Shown here piece after piece: positions 1-10,800 of a DNA stretch of 64,000 bases; position 1 is the stretch's first letter; each line of letters starts with the position of its first letter. Source of the stretch: Prosapia bicincta (taxonomy: Eukaryota > Arthropoda > Insecta > Hemiptera > Cercopidae); assembly GCA_036971475.1 (NCBI GenBank), contig JBAIZL010000002.1, positions 132,310,240-132,374,239 of the forward strand, given 5' to 3'. The notes under the pieces were generated by a model. That model was not told the DNA's origin. It did no database searches and worked only from the letters and a program-made list of their open reading frames with translations. Made by a program: the position numbers and the translations under genes.

Positions 1-54
1 TGGGAAATAAGAACACAAACAAACCTACACATTTAAGGTAAGAACAGATATCAT

Positions 55-1172
55 GTGATCAGGGTGTCTAGTAAAATAGCTTGAAGAAATTCCCTTAGTT
101 TTCCCTGACTTTTCTTCTTTTAGATGTCTATAGAAACCCTAGTTTACATTGGGCCCATCCATTGATATCTGAAGGATCTTGGATAAATCCAGACTTTGAA
201 CACCTTTTAAGAACGAATTGAATAACTATTTTGCTTTTGTGTCTGTAAGGAACACAGAACCAAAATATCGAGCTTTCACTTCATCCGTCTCTGCATCCCA
301 ATACCTAACACTCAAATCCATTTGGGGTCTTTGTGATATTTTGTTTAAACTTTCATCAAAGCCAATTACATAGTTAGAATTTGAATTTAAAATAATTTGA
401 TAAACCGAATACAACACTATAGGAAATTTTATCTTTCCGCAATCTCATGTTCTGTGCAATGGTGCTATCAGAGAACATCCTTGGAAAGAGGCACACACTA
501 CCTTCTGCATTGCGTAAAGAAGTGTTGCATTACTAAATTCACGCACCATATAATCTCTGCTTCGGTCACTTCATCTTTCAGTTTATATTTAACCTAAGGA
601 AGGAGGGGAGGTAATAACGACATCTGCATGACGCGATTGCCTGCTACGGCAATGAAAACAGGAACCTTCCATGTTGAAATAAACAGTGTAAAAATAATCA
701 CTGTCAAATAAAACACATACTATCACGAGTCTAGACAAATAGCTGGCTACGAATGTTTACACAGCGTTCTGTGTGGTCAGAAACAGACTGAGTTATCTGT
801 TATCCCCACCTGTCCATATGATAACATAACCACTGCGCACCCCAAGGCCACGGTCCAGGCTAAAACTTCCCGGCTGTACCAACTCGACACGTTTAATATT
901 TATTGACATAAGTCCTGAAATCATAGCAACGGGCTTATCAAATAAATAATGGGCATCTAAATAAAGAGGTGTTATTTCCTGACTGCCCTGCCCCTAAACC
1001 ACTGGCTTACAATACCAAATATTCGAGAGCAATGGCCACTAGTTTTGTTTATAATCAAAATAAATATTTTCCCGATTTTTTAAAATTTTCCCTGACTTTT
1101 CCCTGAATTTTCCAGAATCTTAAAATTCCTTGACTTTTCCAGGTTTTCCCTGTCACTAGACACCCTGGTGAT
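55..1172. mobile_element. DNA transposon with 13-bp TIRs and GTGAT target duplication
   Basis: The element runs from 60 to 1167. It starts CAGGGTGTCTAGT and ends with the exact inverted copy ACTAGACACCCTG. GTGAT directly flanks both ends (55-59 and 1168-1172), which fits a 5-bp target duplication. The right end carries further sequence of the CAGGGAAAA/AAGTCAGGG type. Similar termini are common in invertebrate elements that I associate with hAT-like transposases, although hAT normally makes 8-bp duplications, so the superfamily is open. At about 1.1 kb and with only broken transposase pieces inside, it is an inactive, internally deleted copy. Confidence 0.75.
141..417 (-). pseudogene. transposase remnant inside the 60-1167 element
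   Basis: The minus strand keeps a 63-residue open stretch (226-417) with the motif VIGFDESLNKISQRPQMDL and, after a frameshift and a stop, SMDGPNVN near 141-205. FDES and SMDGPNVN are, from memory, typical of a family of insect hAT-like transposases with an RNase H fold, the D of FDES being a likely catalytic residue. The reading frame is broken between the two motifs and the rest of the domain is missing. It lies wholly within the TIR element and is most likely that element's own decayed transposase. Identification rests on recalled motif similarity, without a search. Confidence 0.55.
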
Positions 1173-1314
1173 GTCACCTGGCAGAAGGTATTATTCTGCA
1201 GAAGCAGAAGTTTAAATAGTTCCCTAGTAAAAATAATTATCGAAATACTTAGTTATGATTTAAACTGGGAAATCAAAATCATTACAACAACCGATAGTAT
1301 TTATTTACCGTTCC

Positions 1315-1600
1315 CACATAATTGATTTTAGTAATTTTAGTAAAGAAGAAAGTCATCAGAAATACAAAAATAATTATAAAAACTTCCACTCATTCCCCAC
1401 AAAAAATTAATATTATGGAAAATAGCACCCCTTCTATTATGGCACATATAGAACATTACATTTTGGCCTTATTTTTTTTATGCATAAACTCCCAAAATCC
1501 CTCAAAGTGTAATTAAACTTTGTTTTTACTCCCAAAAAATAAAAACTTTGAAAAATAATTAACTTAAACAAAATACTATTAGCGCCAAGTTTCACCCACC
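1315..1600. repeat. first copy of a diverged direct repeat
   Basis: This ~285-bp stretch resembles 2100-2425 in the same orientation. Shared landmarks include GATTTTAGTAA, ATTATAAAAACTT, CCCAAAAA and AAGTGTAATTAAACTT-like strings in the same order. The copies are much diverged and flank the MITE at 1674-2013. No coding sequence is evident. Confidence 0.5.
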
Positions 1601-1673
1601 ACACAAACTTTATCGAATTATAAGACTCATATTTAATTTTATTGCAATAGTAAAAATTGGAGTAATTTTTAAA

Positions 1674-2013
1674 ATCAGCGACTATAGCTCTGATCTGAAG
1701 TTTTTTTTACTGCAAACACATATTTACATTTAAAAATAGCCTAACCTAACCTGATCTGAGCTGACTTTGGTGCTTACTAACGCTTAGATCAACGAAATTT
1801 TTATTTCCTGATAGATTTGACCTTGCTGAACAATAATCTGAAGTTATTTATAATGCCAAACACATATTACATTACACATAAAAAAACCAGGCCAGGTTAA
1901 GTTAGGTATTTTTTTTTCAATGTGTTTGCAGTAAAAAAAACTTCAAATTTGTGGTCAGCAAGGTCAAATTGATCAGGGAAAAAATTTCGCCGATCGGAGC
2001 GGTAGTCGCTGAT
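1674..2013. mobile_element. foldback MITE
   Basis: The ends are inverted copies: ATCAGCGACTATAGCTCTGA at 1674 against the complement of CGGAGCGGTAGTCGCTGAT ending at 2013. The inverted similarity continues inward through AAGTTTTTTTTACTGCAAAC and a CCTAACCTAACC-type block. A further partial direct copy lies in the middle near 1840-1885. It is about 340 bp, non-coding and AT-rich. The CCTAA runs are a common feature of insect MITEs. Target duplications were not found. Confidence 0.65.
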
Positions 2014-2099
2014 CCTAATACCAAAATTTGCTTTGTCTCATTACAGGCCTATTTTATCAAAGTACAAAAGTTGTCTTGATCAATTTTGCATGTTTATTT

Positions 2100-2425
2100 C
2101 CTTACCTACATGTTCGATTTTAGTAAAAGAAATTATACCAGGCGATGTAGAAATACATTAGGAAAACGAAACACATTATAAAAACTTTCGCTTATGCCCC
2201 AAAAATTAAATATTTTGGAAAGTAGCAGTTTTTCCTGCCTTTCACGGCACACCTAAAATGTTACAAATACAACATTTTTGCTTTATCTATTATTATTTTT
2301 TTTTTTGATGCAGTAACTCTCAAAATGACAAAATGTAATTAAACTTGCCGATGACTCCCAAAAAATTACAAATTTTAAAAATATCAACTTTACACAAATC
2401 AATTTAACATGCTTTGTGCGGTGTA
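2100..2425. repeat. second copy of the diverged direct repeat
   Basis: This is the partner of 1315-1600, matching it in order and orientation with many substitutions and small gaps. It could be a segmental duplication later split by the MITE, or two copies of one non-autonomous element. Confidence 0.5.
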
Positions 2426-2819
2426 AGTTCTATCGTTTGTGGCAATAGAAATAAAAATGTGTAAATGTTAAAAAGAATGTTTTCTGTTTCGTGTGTGGAA
2501 TAGGGTCTGTAAGTGTTTGTTTCGTCCTTCTGTGACTTATTATCGCCAAAAATAAAATGTGTGTGCCAGTTTTATATTTGTGTGTGTCGGGTGAAACATG
2601 GTACTGTGGTTCTAATCGGGTTGTGGTAAGGTTGACTTTTTTTTTAATTTGTAACTCTTGGGAGTCAATAGCAGATTTAATTACATTTCGAGCCACTTTA
2701 AGAGTTATTACGTCAAAAAAATTAAGCCAACACTTTATATTAGTAATGTTTCACTTGTGCTGGGGAGGGGGGAAAATTTGGTAAAAATATAGTCTTAATG
2801 AAGTTGGTGTTACAAATTT
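2426..2819. other. no recognisable gene
   Basis: Overlapping short open frames exist on both strands here, but neither has a recognisable motif, codon structure or splice context. I see nothing else supportable. Confidence 0.5.
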
Positions 2820-4765
2820 TTTGTGTTATTATATTACTTGTTTGAATGTGTAGAACATGAATATAAACTTTTTTACCGCGGAAAACAAGGTAAGTTACTT
2901 TTTTTCACATTTTAAATGTCAGGTTGTAATGGCATGTATACCGTAAACGGGTCTTATTGATATTGTTTAAAAATTTAATTTGTTTTAATTACTTATTTCA
3001 ATGTGTAGAACACTAATATAAACTTTTTTCCGCAGAAAATACAAAAACTTAATTTTTCTGCACATTTTTAATGTTAGTCTATAATAGCATGTATATTGTG
3101 AACCGGACGCGCAGTAGCTACAGCACACTGCACTACGTCAAAGTCAGTTTATTTTAATACTAAACTTAAAATCTAAAAATTTAACTTTTGGTTATAATTT
3201 TATACAACATGACTATATATCTACATTAAATTATACCTACGAAGTATCCAGTCAGGATAGATTTGGTTATGTTATTCAACTTTACTATCCACCTATATTG
3301 AAATAAACCTATGAAGTATTCAGTCAGGATAGATAAGGTTATAGGGTTGAAATGCAGTACTCCGGCACTATACGATATTTTGGGAAATTGTTCAAAACCA
3401 CCAAATTGGACGATACCCACAAGAATTTTTTTAAATTGAAGTAGGAAAGTTACTTTTTTTCAATTTAAAGTAGGGTAATAAATTCAGCATGGATGTAGAA
3501 GTTGTGAATAGGCGAGGAGTGATACTTACGTCACAGTGCTGCGCATAAGGTTGTATGCATTGTCCGCGGTACGTCACGCAACCTTACGTGTATAGATATT
3601 TGAGAAACAACTTCTCAAGTTAGGATAGATTTGGTTTTAAATTTATACAATACTGTATACCTATATTCAAATTTACCGAAAAAGTGTCAAGTCAGGTTAG
3701 GTTTGGTTTAATTTTATACATTGAAATTCAGTTGTAAAATCACGAAGCATTTGTATAACTCTGCGCCTATTCACAACTTCGCCTAATTTGTATACATATA
3801 TTTAAATATACTTATAAAGTTTCCAGTTAGGATAGATTTGGTTTTAAATTTATACAATACTATATACCTATATTAAAATTTGCCGAAAAAGTGACAAGTC
3901 AGGTTAGATTTGGTTTTAATTTTATACATTGAAATGCAGTTGTAACATCACGAAGCATTTGTATCACTCCGCGCCTATTCACAATTTCTACATCCGCGCT
4001 GAATATTTTACGCTACTTTAAATTGAAAAAAAAGTAACTTTCCGAGGTCAATTTTAAAAAAATTCTTGTGGATATCGTCCTATTTGGTGGTGTTAAACCA
4101 TTTCCCAAAATATCGTATGGCGCCGAGCTTCTGCATTTTTACCGGTTATAGTTTTATACAACATTACTGTATACCTAAATTAAAATATACCTATGAAGTG
4201 TCAAATCAGGATAGATTTAGTTATAATTTTATTCAACATTATTATCTACCTATATTAAAATATACCTATGAAGTATCCAATCAGGATAGATTTGGTTGTA
4301 ATATTCTCCATCTGCAATAAGTCTAAATATTTACTAAATTACAACCAAATCTATTCTGACTGAATACTTCATAGGTATACTTTAATACAGTTAGATAGTA
4401 ATGTTAAATAAAATTATTACCAAATCTATCCTGACTGGATACTTCCTAGGCATATTTTAATATAGGTAGATAGCAATATTGAATAAAATTATAACCAAAT
4501 CCATCCTGACTGGATACTTCGTAGGTATATTTTAATATAGGTATAAAGTAATGTATAAAATTACAAATCTAGAGGTAGTGCAGTGCGCTGTAGCTACTGC
4601 GCGCCCGGTTCACGCTATAAGCCTAGGTACCTTTACAACTTAACATTTTAAATGTGAAAAAAGTAACTTTCCATACTTTCCGCGGGAAAAAAGTATATAT
4701 CCGTATTCTACATATTAAAACGAGTAATATAATAACAAAAACAAATGTTTACCTCCAACGTCAAT
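2820..4765. repeat. large nested inverted repeat (foldback element)
   Basis: The outer arms are inverted copies: 2820-3140 reads ATTACTTGTTTGAATGTGTA, CCGCGGAAAA, then GAACCGGACGCGCAGTAGC, and 4565-4760 carries the complements in reverse order. A second, inner pair is 3340-3540 against 3945-4140 and includes CGATATTTTGGGAAAT and GTAGAAGTTGTGAATAGGCG with their complements. The middle is filled with a ~75-bp repeat in both orientations. The whole unit is about 1.95 kb and non-coding. This looks like a foldback transposon or a pair of nested ones. Confidence 0.65.
3190..4560. repeat. ~75-bp satellite-like unit in both orientations
   Basis: The recurring core is TATCCAGTCAGGATAGATTT, followed by GGTTATAATTTTAT, an ACTATCTACCTATATT-like block and AAATATACCTATGAAG. 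Plus-oriented copies occur near 3190-3345, 3600-3720, 3810-3930 and 4140-4320. Minus-oriented copies follow at 4330-4560, where the complement AATCTATCCTGACTGGATAC recurs. The orientation flips near 4325, so the array helps form the larger palindrome. Confidence 0.6.
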
Positions 4766-5340
4766 AAATCTATATTTTTACCGAAAATTTTTATTTCCAA
4801 AATTTATAATTTTTGAGGCGTTTGCGAGAGTTTTCATATTTTTTATGTTATGTAAGTTTTTGAGTCGTCTGTTTTACGTTGTCTTTAATATGTTTCTTAT
4901 CTTTACCTTTAAAAGTGATTCTGGTCACATTACTTTCTTTACCTCATCACAATTCAATAATTTTAAAGCTTCACTTGTCCTTTTTAATCTTTTCACAGTA
5001 AGCAAATTTAAATCAAAATATAAATGAAAGATACTTTATTGAAATTATGTTTGGAAGTATAATAAATTTACTAATAAACTCAAATAACAAATTTTACAGA
5101 CACAAACTAACGATGTAAATTTATATAAAACAAATCAAATCATTTACCAATAGGACACAGATTGAACCACAAGACGTTTTGCCCAGAGAAAATGTTAAAC
5201 GTGCTTCAAATTTTGCATTATCACAAAATATTTTCTATACTATGTATTTACTAATCAAAATTATGAGAATTATGTATATACAATTGTACATAAATGTAAA
5301 TTAGTAGCCGAAGTTAACAATTAAATTAAAGAATAATTCT
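4766..5340. other. no recognisable gene
   Basis: AT-rich sequence. One 60-codon plus frame (4845-5027) is hydrophobic and low in complexity, with no recognisable motif. I see nothing supportable. Confidence 0.5.
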
Positions 5341-6484
5341 TGAATTTTCTTGAATTTTGTACTCCATTACGTTCGGTGAATCTTATTAATCTCTTAAACA
5401 ATAGTTTATGACTATCCGAACTTTTAATTTAGTAAATTTTTGAAACTTACTAAGACAGAACGTTTTTCGATCGCTAGTTGGCGCTCTTCATCAGTGTCTT
5501 CTGCCTGGAGATGTCGGGTCAAGCGGTGCCTGTTTTATAGGTAGGTTTTCGATGGTATCAAAGAGTATGTGTGATTTGGATTGTGTTTGTTCGTTTTATA
5601 TGTTTGTACTTTGTGTTTTTGTGTGTCTGTAAATTTCATATTGTTCTAGTGTGTTGAGATGTGGTCTTTTTTTTGTTGATCTGTAGGATTTCTAGGTTAT
5701 TGTAATGTCCGTGTATTTGTGTCCTGTTTCTTTTATGTGATTATAAAATGTTGAGTTGGTGTTCTGTTTGTGTTCATAGACTCTTTGTTTAAAGCTGCGA
5801 CCTGTTTGTCCAATGTAGAATTTGTTATTCGTCGCAGTTTAGTTTGTATACGCTTGCTGCTTGTAGTTTATCTTTGTTGTTGGTGTCGTGTTGTATTTTG
5901 TATTGTAACTGGTTATTAGTTTTGTGTGCTATTTTGTATCCTATTTTTTGAAATTTGCGGGCTATATTGTTTGTTGTTTTGTTTATGTATGGTAATGTGA
6001 TGTATTTGTTTACCATGTCTGTAGTGTTAATTTTAATGTTTTTTGTATTTTGTACCATAGTTCGTCTATTATTGTAGTGTTGTATTTATTTGTGTATGCT
6101 GAATATTTAATTGTGTGTAGTTCTTTGTTTATGTTTTCTGTGGTCATTGGGACTTCTTTAAGTCTATGGGACTTCTTTAAGTCTATGGAGCATGGATCTG
6201 AAAGCAGCGTGTTTGTGTTGGATAGGGTGGTTTGAGATGTTGTGGATAAGTGTGTCTGTCGTTATGGGTTTCCTGTAAATGTTGAAGCTGTGTTTTTGTG
6301 CGTGGTTTTTTGTTATGGTTAGGTCAAAGTTTAGGGTCGGTTTCAATTTCTGAAGTGAAGTGGAGTTTTGGGTGTATTTTATTAGTATAGATGAGGAGTT
6401 TTTCGCATTGTCGGGAGGTACCTCTGTATAGTGTTATGATATCATCGACGTATCTGTGCCAGTAAATGATTTTGTGTGCGTGTG
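5341..6484 (-). mobile_element. Penelope-like element, copy A (3' part)
   Basis: Read on the minus strand, 6484 to about 5500 encodes, in broken frames, the end of a Penelope-type reverse transcriptase and its GIY-YIG endonuclease. Recognisable motifs are the catalytic RYVDDIIT (around 6445), FNIYRKPITTDT, then YKLNCDE followed by FYIGQTGRSFKQRV-like endonuclease sequence near 5800. The 3' end carries a hammerhead-like motif (5453-5499) and a terminal block shared with the other copies (…AAACGTAATGG… type, 5345-5390). The 5' part of the RT is missing where the copy stops abruptly near 6484. Stops and frameshifts show it is dead. PLE retroelements of this type are known to pair RT with GIY-YIG. 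Confidence 0.85.
5453..5499 (-). ncRNA. hammerhead-like motif, PLE copy A
   Basis: On the minus strand: AGACA (stem I), CTGATGA, one extra A, GAGCGC/GCGATC (stem II, one mismatch, loop CAACTA), GAA, then AAACGTT, C and TGTCT (stem I partner, fully complementary). AACGTT is self-complementary in place of stem III. The copy has one extra A after GAA. Established: hammerhead cores follow CUGANGA…GAA…UH, and small PLE-linked variants can cleave as dimers. Activity here is inference. Confidence 0.65.
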
Positions 6485-6895
6485 AATTAAATTAAATTAA
6501 AATTATTTACAATTTTATTTATCGAAGCCATTGGTTATTTCTTTATAAATTAAAATTTTGAAATATAATTTTGTGAAAAGTTCATCAATTTTTAACATTT
6601 ATTTGTTAATAACTAAATAAAAACTTATAAGTTTTCCAACTATTAAATTAATGGTTGCAAAGTTATATATCAAGAGTATTTAAATTCATAAATCAATAAA
6701 TGTAATAAAATAAAACCATAATGTAACAACAAGAGAGTTTTCTCCTGAGAGTAAAATAATTCAAAATATTTGAGCTATATTAAAAGATAGTTGATTTTTA
6801 AATTAAAGTCCAGGGACAAGTTCCACTGGCAGGTTTTGATTAAATGTAACACAGGCGCCTATGAAAATGTAAAATTAAGCAGGATCATACCAACC
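6485..6895. mobile_element. possible LTR-retrotransposon fragment
   Basis: An AT-rich block ends with AAGTCCAGGGA, a short gap, then CCACTGGCAG (6806-6832). The same arrangement precedes the gypsy-type gag at 58948-58974 and 60019-60043. This suggests a solo LTR or leader fragment of a related family inserted beside PLE copy A. The boundaries and any target duplication are unclear. Confidence 0.3.
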
Positions 6896-6943
6896 TTTGC
6901 ACGGCCCAACCTGGTTCACCTACTACGAATGTCACACGGTAAG

Positions 6944-7827
6944 ACTATATGCAGTGGCGGCTCCTGCCCAATTACATTGGTTGGGCTGATGACAAGGGGT
7001 CTCCCCAGATTTACGAGGTGCGGAGAAAATTTTGAAATTTGATACCCATTTAACTCTTTTTATATTCTAAGCACCTACAACTTTTATTAAGTTATACTTA
7101 CTGATTAATATATTAACATTGCTATAACTAATAGACGTATTACGTTGTGATTTACGAAATGTTGCTAAGTTGGGTAGTTAAGTGATCACCTATTGGTTAC
7201 TAAAGCGTCGAGTACTCAACGAGTAGTGTGAATCATGTTTTACTTTTAAGAGTATATTAGGCCACTGTGTATGCGCATCAAAGGATCTATAAATGGAAAC
7301 AATACTTATCTAGTACATAAATATTATTCTTTAAAATGAGTTTAAAATAGTAGTTTCATAAACGCATATTATTATTAAATATAAAATTTGATTTGTTTAC
7401 TTTGAGTCAAACGCACCAACATTTATTTGTGAGAACATTACAAATAAGCCTACAATACAATGCTGCTTCCTAATCAGCAGCACTGATTAGTCAATTCTCA
7501 GCGCATGCGCAAGACGACGGGACTCCATCCCAGGCCAACTGTAACACGGGCATTGAGTGACGTCACCGCACGGTTTTGGCTGTTTCAGCTTATTCCATGC
7601 ACACTCAATGCACTAGTCTGGGGCTCTCTGCTGTGAGCCTCGCGCGGAGCATGCGGCTAATTTCGTGCGTCAACTGCTAAATATTTTATGGTTTTAACAT
7701 TACTTAAATAATTCTAAGCTCTTCTTAACCTAATTTAAGATAAACGAATATTAATTAAAAATTCATTTTTGTAATTGGGAGGGCTGCGCCCTAGAGCCCT
7801 TTTGGACAAACCGCCACTGAATATATG
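6944..7827. mobile_element. non-autonomous hAT element
   Basis: The element runs from 6952 to 7819. It starts CAGTGGCGG and ends CCGCCACTG, the terminal type seen in hAT transposons. The flanking octamers ACTATATG (6944-6951) and AATATATG (7820-7827) match at 7 of 8 positions, as expected for a hAT 8-bp target duplication. The 868-bp interior has no transposase frame. It contains the GGGCTGCGCCC-like subterminal block often seen in this group. Confidence 0.8.
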
Positions 7828-7834
7828 TATATAC

Positions 7835-8731
7835 TAGACCTTCTTTTGCTAGGATCTTCCATCAACGCTCATGCGCGTGACGTCACAGCTGAGAAGCGAT
7901 GTAGGGTTTACTGCAGCAGTGGGGGAAGTAGTAATGACAGTCAAGATGCCTGACATAATGTATTTAAAAAATAAAAATACATATGGTTAATTACAACACA
8001 GCTATATTTTATATGTATGAATGAATAAAAATATTAACTCCATTTTACTTTCCACTCATTGTTTACAGTAAATAGAATATCCCCATCGCTGTGATATGAG
8101 AAGAAAGGAAGAAAACTCACTATGTAAAAATTAAATTTAACTTTGCCATTTTTATTCAAAAGACATTTATAAATTTTTTATAATACCTAACCTAACCTAA
8201 ACCCATTTATTGCCAAGGTTAAAACAATTAACTTGAAACAGTTTTAATTATGCCAACAAAAGAAATCATGTCAACAATTAAAAATATCGTCTTCAGTCCC
8301 GAGATTTTAATTGTGGGAAAAAAATCATACTAGTTAACTTTTTAGGACTGATAGGCATCATTAAAGACAAATAATATTTCTTATAGTTATTTTAAAATTA
8401 TAAACTAACAAAATAGAATTAGTTGGGAAAAGAATTAGTTAGTAGTAAAATCGCAGGGAACAGTGACAGGCTCAAATTGTAGAACTGCTACTGTTAATAA
8501 TTTATCTATAGAAAAAAATTTATATCGAAGTTTGGGATTTGAACCAGAAACTTCCGATTAGTAAACTTGTACCTTACCCATTATGCCACGAGGTTCTACT
8601 AATATCGTTGATACTGTTTTTTTTATTACATAGCTGCAAATCTTTCTCTCCCCACATCTCCCCCCACTCAAGGAAACGAGCTGAAGGTTGCGCATGCGCG
8701 TAGATGAAAGATCCTAGCAAACGAACGTCTA
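7835..8731. mobile_element. MITE with ~42-bp TIRs
   Basis: The left end (TAGACCTTCTTTTGCTAGGA, then TCTTCCATC and CATGCGC) is inverted at the right end (GCGCATGCGC, GATGAAAGATCCTAGCAAAC, GTCTA). The octamer ATGTATAT lies just outside both ends and may be the target duplication. The 897-bp interior has no recognisable transposase. A tRNA-like sequence sits near the right end. The superfamily is unassigned. It abuts the hAT element at 6952-7819. Confidence 0.7.
8527..8597 (-). ncRNA. tRNA-like sequence (tRNA pseudogene or SINE head)
   Basis: The minus strand has an A-box-like TGGCATAATGGGTAAGG and a B-box-like GGTTCAAATCC at the right spacing for a tRNA, with a possible anticodon arm between. 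The acceptor stem pairs poorly and the T stem is imperfect, so a functional tRNA is unlikely. Position inside a MITE suggests a SINE head or a captured tRNA pseudogene. Confidence 0.4.
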
Positions 8732-8943
8732 CTACATGTATATTATGATTGTTTATACTAATATGTATCTTTTCAGCTGATAAAATTACTGACATATATG
8801 ACTACATAACCTTCACAATTTTAGTTACAGTAGGGTGTATGTTGAAGAAGGAAGTCAAATCGGCTTGGCGTTACATGCGTGTACCTAAGTGCATTTCAAG
8901 CTGTAGGCAGGTAGTTAAAATGAGAGATAAGGGATCCATTGCA

Positions 8944-8996
8944 GTGTGTGTGTGTGTGTGTGTGTGCGCACGCGTATGTGTATGTATGTATGTATG

Positions 8997-9081
<85 letters not shown>
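8944..9081. repeat. compound microsatellite (TG)n-(TATG)n-(TA)n
   Basis: A (TG) run from about 8944 passes into four-base TATG units and then an ~80-bp (TA) tract ending near 9081. Confidence 0.95.
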
Positions 9082-9082
<1 letters not shown>

Positions 9083-9084
<2 letters not shown>

Positions 9085-9250
9085 AGATTAAATAATATAC
9101 ACTAATACAGGAATATTTAATTTATTGAATAATATACTCAAAGCTTTTCGTTGGTTTACATTACCAACATCCTCAGGAGTTACAATACTAAGAATGATAA
9201 AAGAACTGGCTAACAAACATGAAGTTACTAGATAAAGCAACTTTAGTAAA
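9083..9250 (-). mobile_element. fragment of the hammerhead-bearing foldback/PLE family
   Basis: The sequence next to the (TA) tract resembles the arms of the palindrome at 36029-36483. It shares the order, on the minus strand, of the hammerhead-like motif, AAGCTTT and an AT-rich block. Only one arm is present. Nothing else recognisable follows up to about 10100 apart from ordinary AT-rich sequence. Confidence 0.45.
9136..9180 (-). ncRNA. well-paired hammerhead-like motif
   Basis: On the minus strand: ACTC, CTGAGGA, one extra T, GTTGGT/ACCAAC (six perfect stem II pairs, loop of seven bases), GAA, AAGCTT (self-complementary), T, GAGT. ACTC and GAGT pair fully as stem I. All invariant core positions (CTGANGA, GAA, and the U before the expected cleavage base) are present. 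It departs from the textbook core by the unpaired base before stem II and by having only a palindrome for stem III. Confidence 0.7.
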
Positions 9251-10101
9251 CTTAGATTAACTTTACTCTATCAATACAAGTGAATGAAAAGATTCATTTC
9301 TATTATCCTCTTTAAGTCATTTGCTACAAAGTGCCTGTTACTTTTGCAAATAAAAAACTCCCACGGATCATCCTGTAACAAAAAACAAGCTTTTTCTAAT
9401 GATACTATGCAATGTAAGAAAAATGAAAGGTACTATTTGTAACACGTTTTAAAGTTTTGTAATATTCTATAACTTTGCATTTCCAACTTTAAATCTGTCA
9501 TGTTTCCAGTTAACTAGGCATCTAATCTAGTACATGCTCAAACCAGTGTTGGTAAATTAGTTTGCTAATATAAATTTTCTAGCTTGAACTGTATAAATAT
9601 ACATGTCACTAGAAAGATGGGCAAGTTTTATGATTTAAAAAAATGCTGTAGTGATGTATAATTTTTTCTGAGTATGAATCAGTACTTCTAGAATGAGTAC
9701 TATTTATTTTTTGAAAATAGAGTCATTCCGAAACTCATGAACATTAGAAAATATTAATTTAGGAAAGGCAGAAAAATGTACTCAAATGTATACAAATATT
9801 ACTAACAGAAATTAACTCTAAACAGAAAAGGTTTTGTTAACATATTTTAGAGATTGGTTTTTACACATCACATGATTGTTTAGACATTGTGGAACAATTG
9901 TGGTCCTGTAGTACTTTTAATCTCTTTGTTATATTTTACAAATACAGTAGAGTCTGGAAAATCAAAGTCCTGATTTTTAGAGCCTATTTTATCTATTTGA
10001 AAGGAAATGATAAGACAGGCTTCCAAGATATGTTTATATCGATACGGTATGTAAAGGAAAAGTCAGGCTTTCAAGAAATGTTCATATAAAGTTCTATAAA
10101 C

Positions 10102-10311
10102 TCATTTTGTGCATTCCCAATTATTGACATTTTCAGAATTTTTGTTAGAGTTTGTGTTTGTTTTAGCTTGAATATCAGGATTTAAATTTGTTTCAGTTTC
10201 AAATAAACTGAAAGAATCACTTTGTAATTCAACATAGCTATCATTGCAATCCCTATCATTAAGAAGTTTAAATAGGAGAAATATTTCTTCGCCTTCTACA
10301 CTGCCATCACT
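10102..10311 (-). pseudogene. stray copy of the 5' end of the host-gene exon at 37880-39991
   Basis: The minus strand encodes an unbroken ~69-codon frame from SDGSVEGEEI to a TGA at 10102. It aligns without gaps to the first ~65 codons of the large exon starting at 39991 (SDYSIEDEEI). Shared strings are TETNL and the spacing of Ser/Asn-rich blocks. Nucleotide similarity spans about 190 bp. Where the true exon follows a clean CACAG acceptor, this copy reads CACAAA, so the splice site is lost. The frame ends at a stop where the parent continues for ~640 codons. It is therefore a partial duplicate, most likely a pseudogene fragment about 28 kb from its source and on the same strand. The parent's function is unknown. 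Confidence 0.75.
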
Positions 10312-10455
10312 TTTGTGATGAAAAAGTAGGAATATATATAAATATATTATTTACAAACACTAGCATATATTTAGTATTTGAGCAAAAAATTCAAATCTTG
10401 TAGTAAGCACAAAAGTCAATATTCACAACAAACACATAGATTTGATATTTTCATT

Positions 10456-10496
10456 CATACAAGTTTCAACAGAACTAGTAGTTTTCTTCAGTGTTG
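10456..10496 (-). ncRNA. degenerate hammerhead-like motif
   Basis: On the minus strand: ACA, CTGAAGA, extra A, AAC…GTT (weak stem II), GAA, ACTTGT. The core matches but the pairing is poor, so this may be a decayed copy or chance. Confidence 0.3.
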
Positions 10497-10524
10497 AGCA
10501 TAGTTTACATGCAGTCTTCAAGGT

Positions 10525-10665
10525 TTACTGTTGACTTGAAGCTCAACAGCGGATTTCAAGGTCAACAGACTTCTGGAAGGCAAACAACAATGTTCAAATC
10601 TATCTGCAATCTTAAAAGCCAGTAGTAGTCTTCATGGCCATCATCAGTTGCTTTCAACTGATGTG
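10525..10665. repeat. degenerate ~22-bp minisatellite, block 1
   Basis: Irregular repeats of a TCAACAG…CTTCAAGG type occur: GTTGACTTGAAGCTCAACAG, TTCAAGGTCAACAG, GGCAAACAACAATG. The same motif recurs at 11865-12110. Confidence 0.45.
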
Positions 10666-10800
10666 AAGTGAATAATTAGTTTTGTAAATGTTATGGGAAA
10701 CAACCGCTAAGCTTCAAACCGTAAGTAGTGTTTTATTATTTATTTTAGTTTACATATTTATCATTTTACTTATTCTAGTTCATAATAATTTTTTTACTAA

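Noticed and set aside
1741..1753. Telomeric repeat (CCTAA)n
   Set aside because: Only two or three units within a MITE; also at 8188. Too short for a telomere or internal telomeric array.
8749..9105. 118-codon plus frame ending in long Cys-Val / Tyr-Ile runs
   Set aside because: The frame is generated by the (TG)n, (TATG)n and (TA)n microsatellites, with no domain or splice support.
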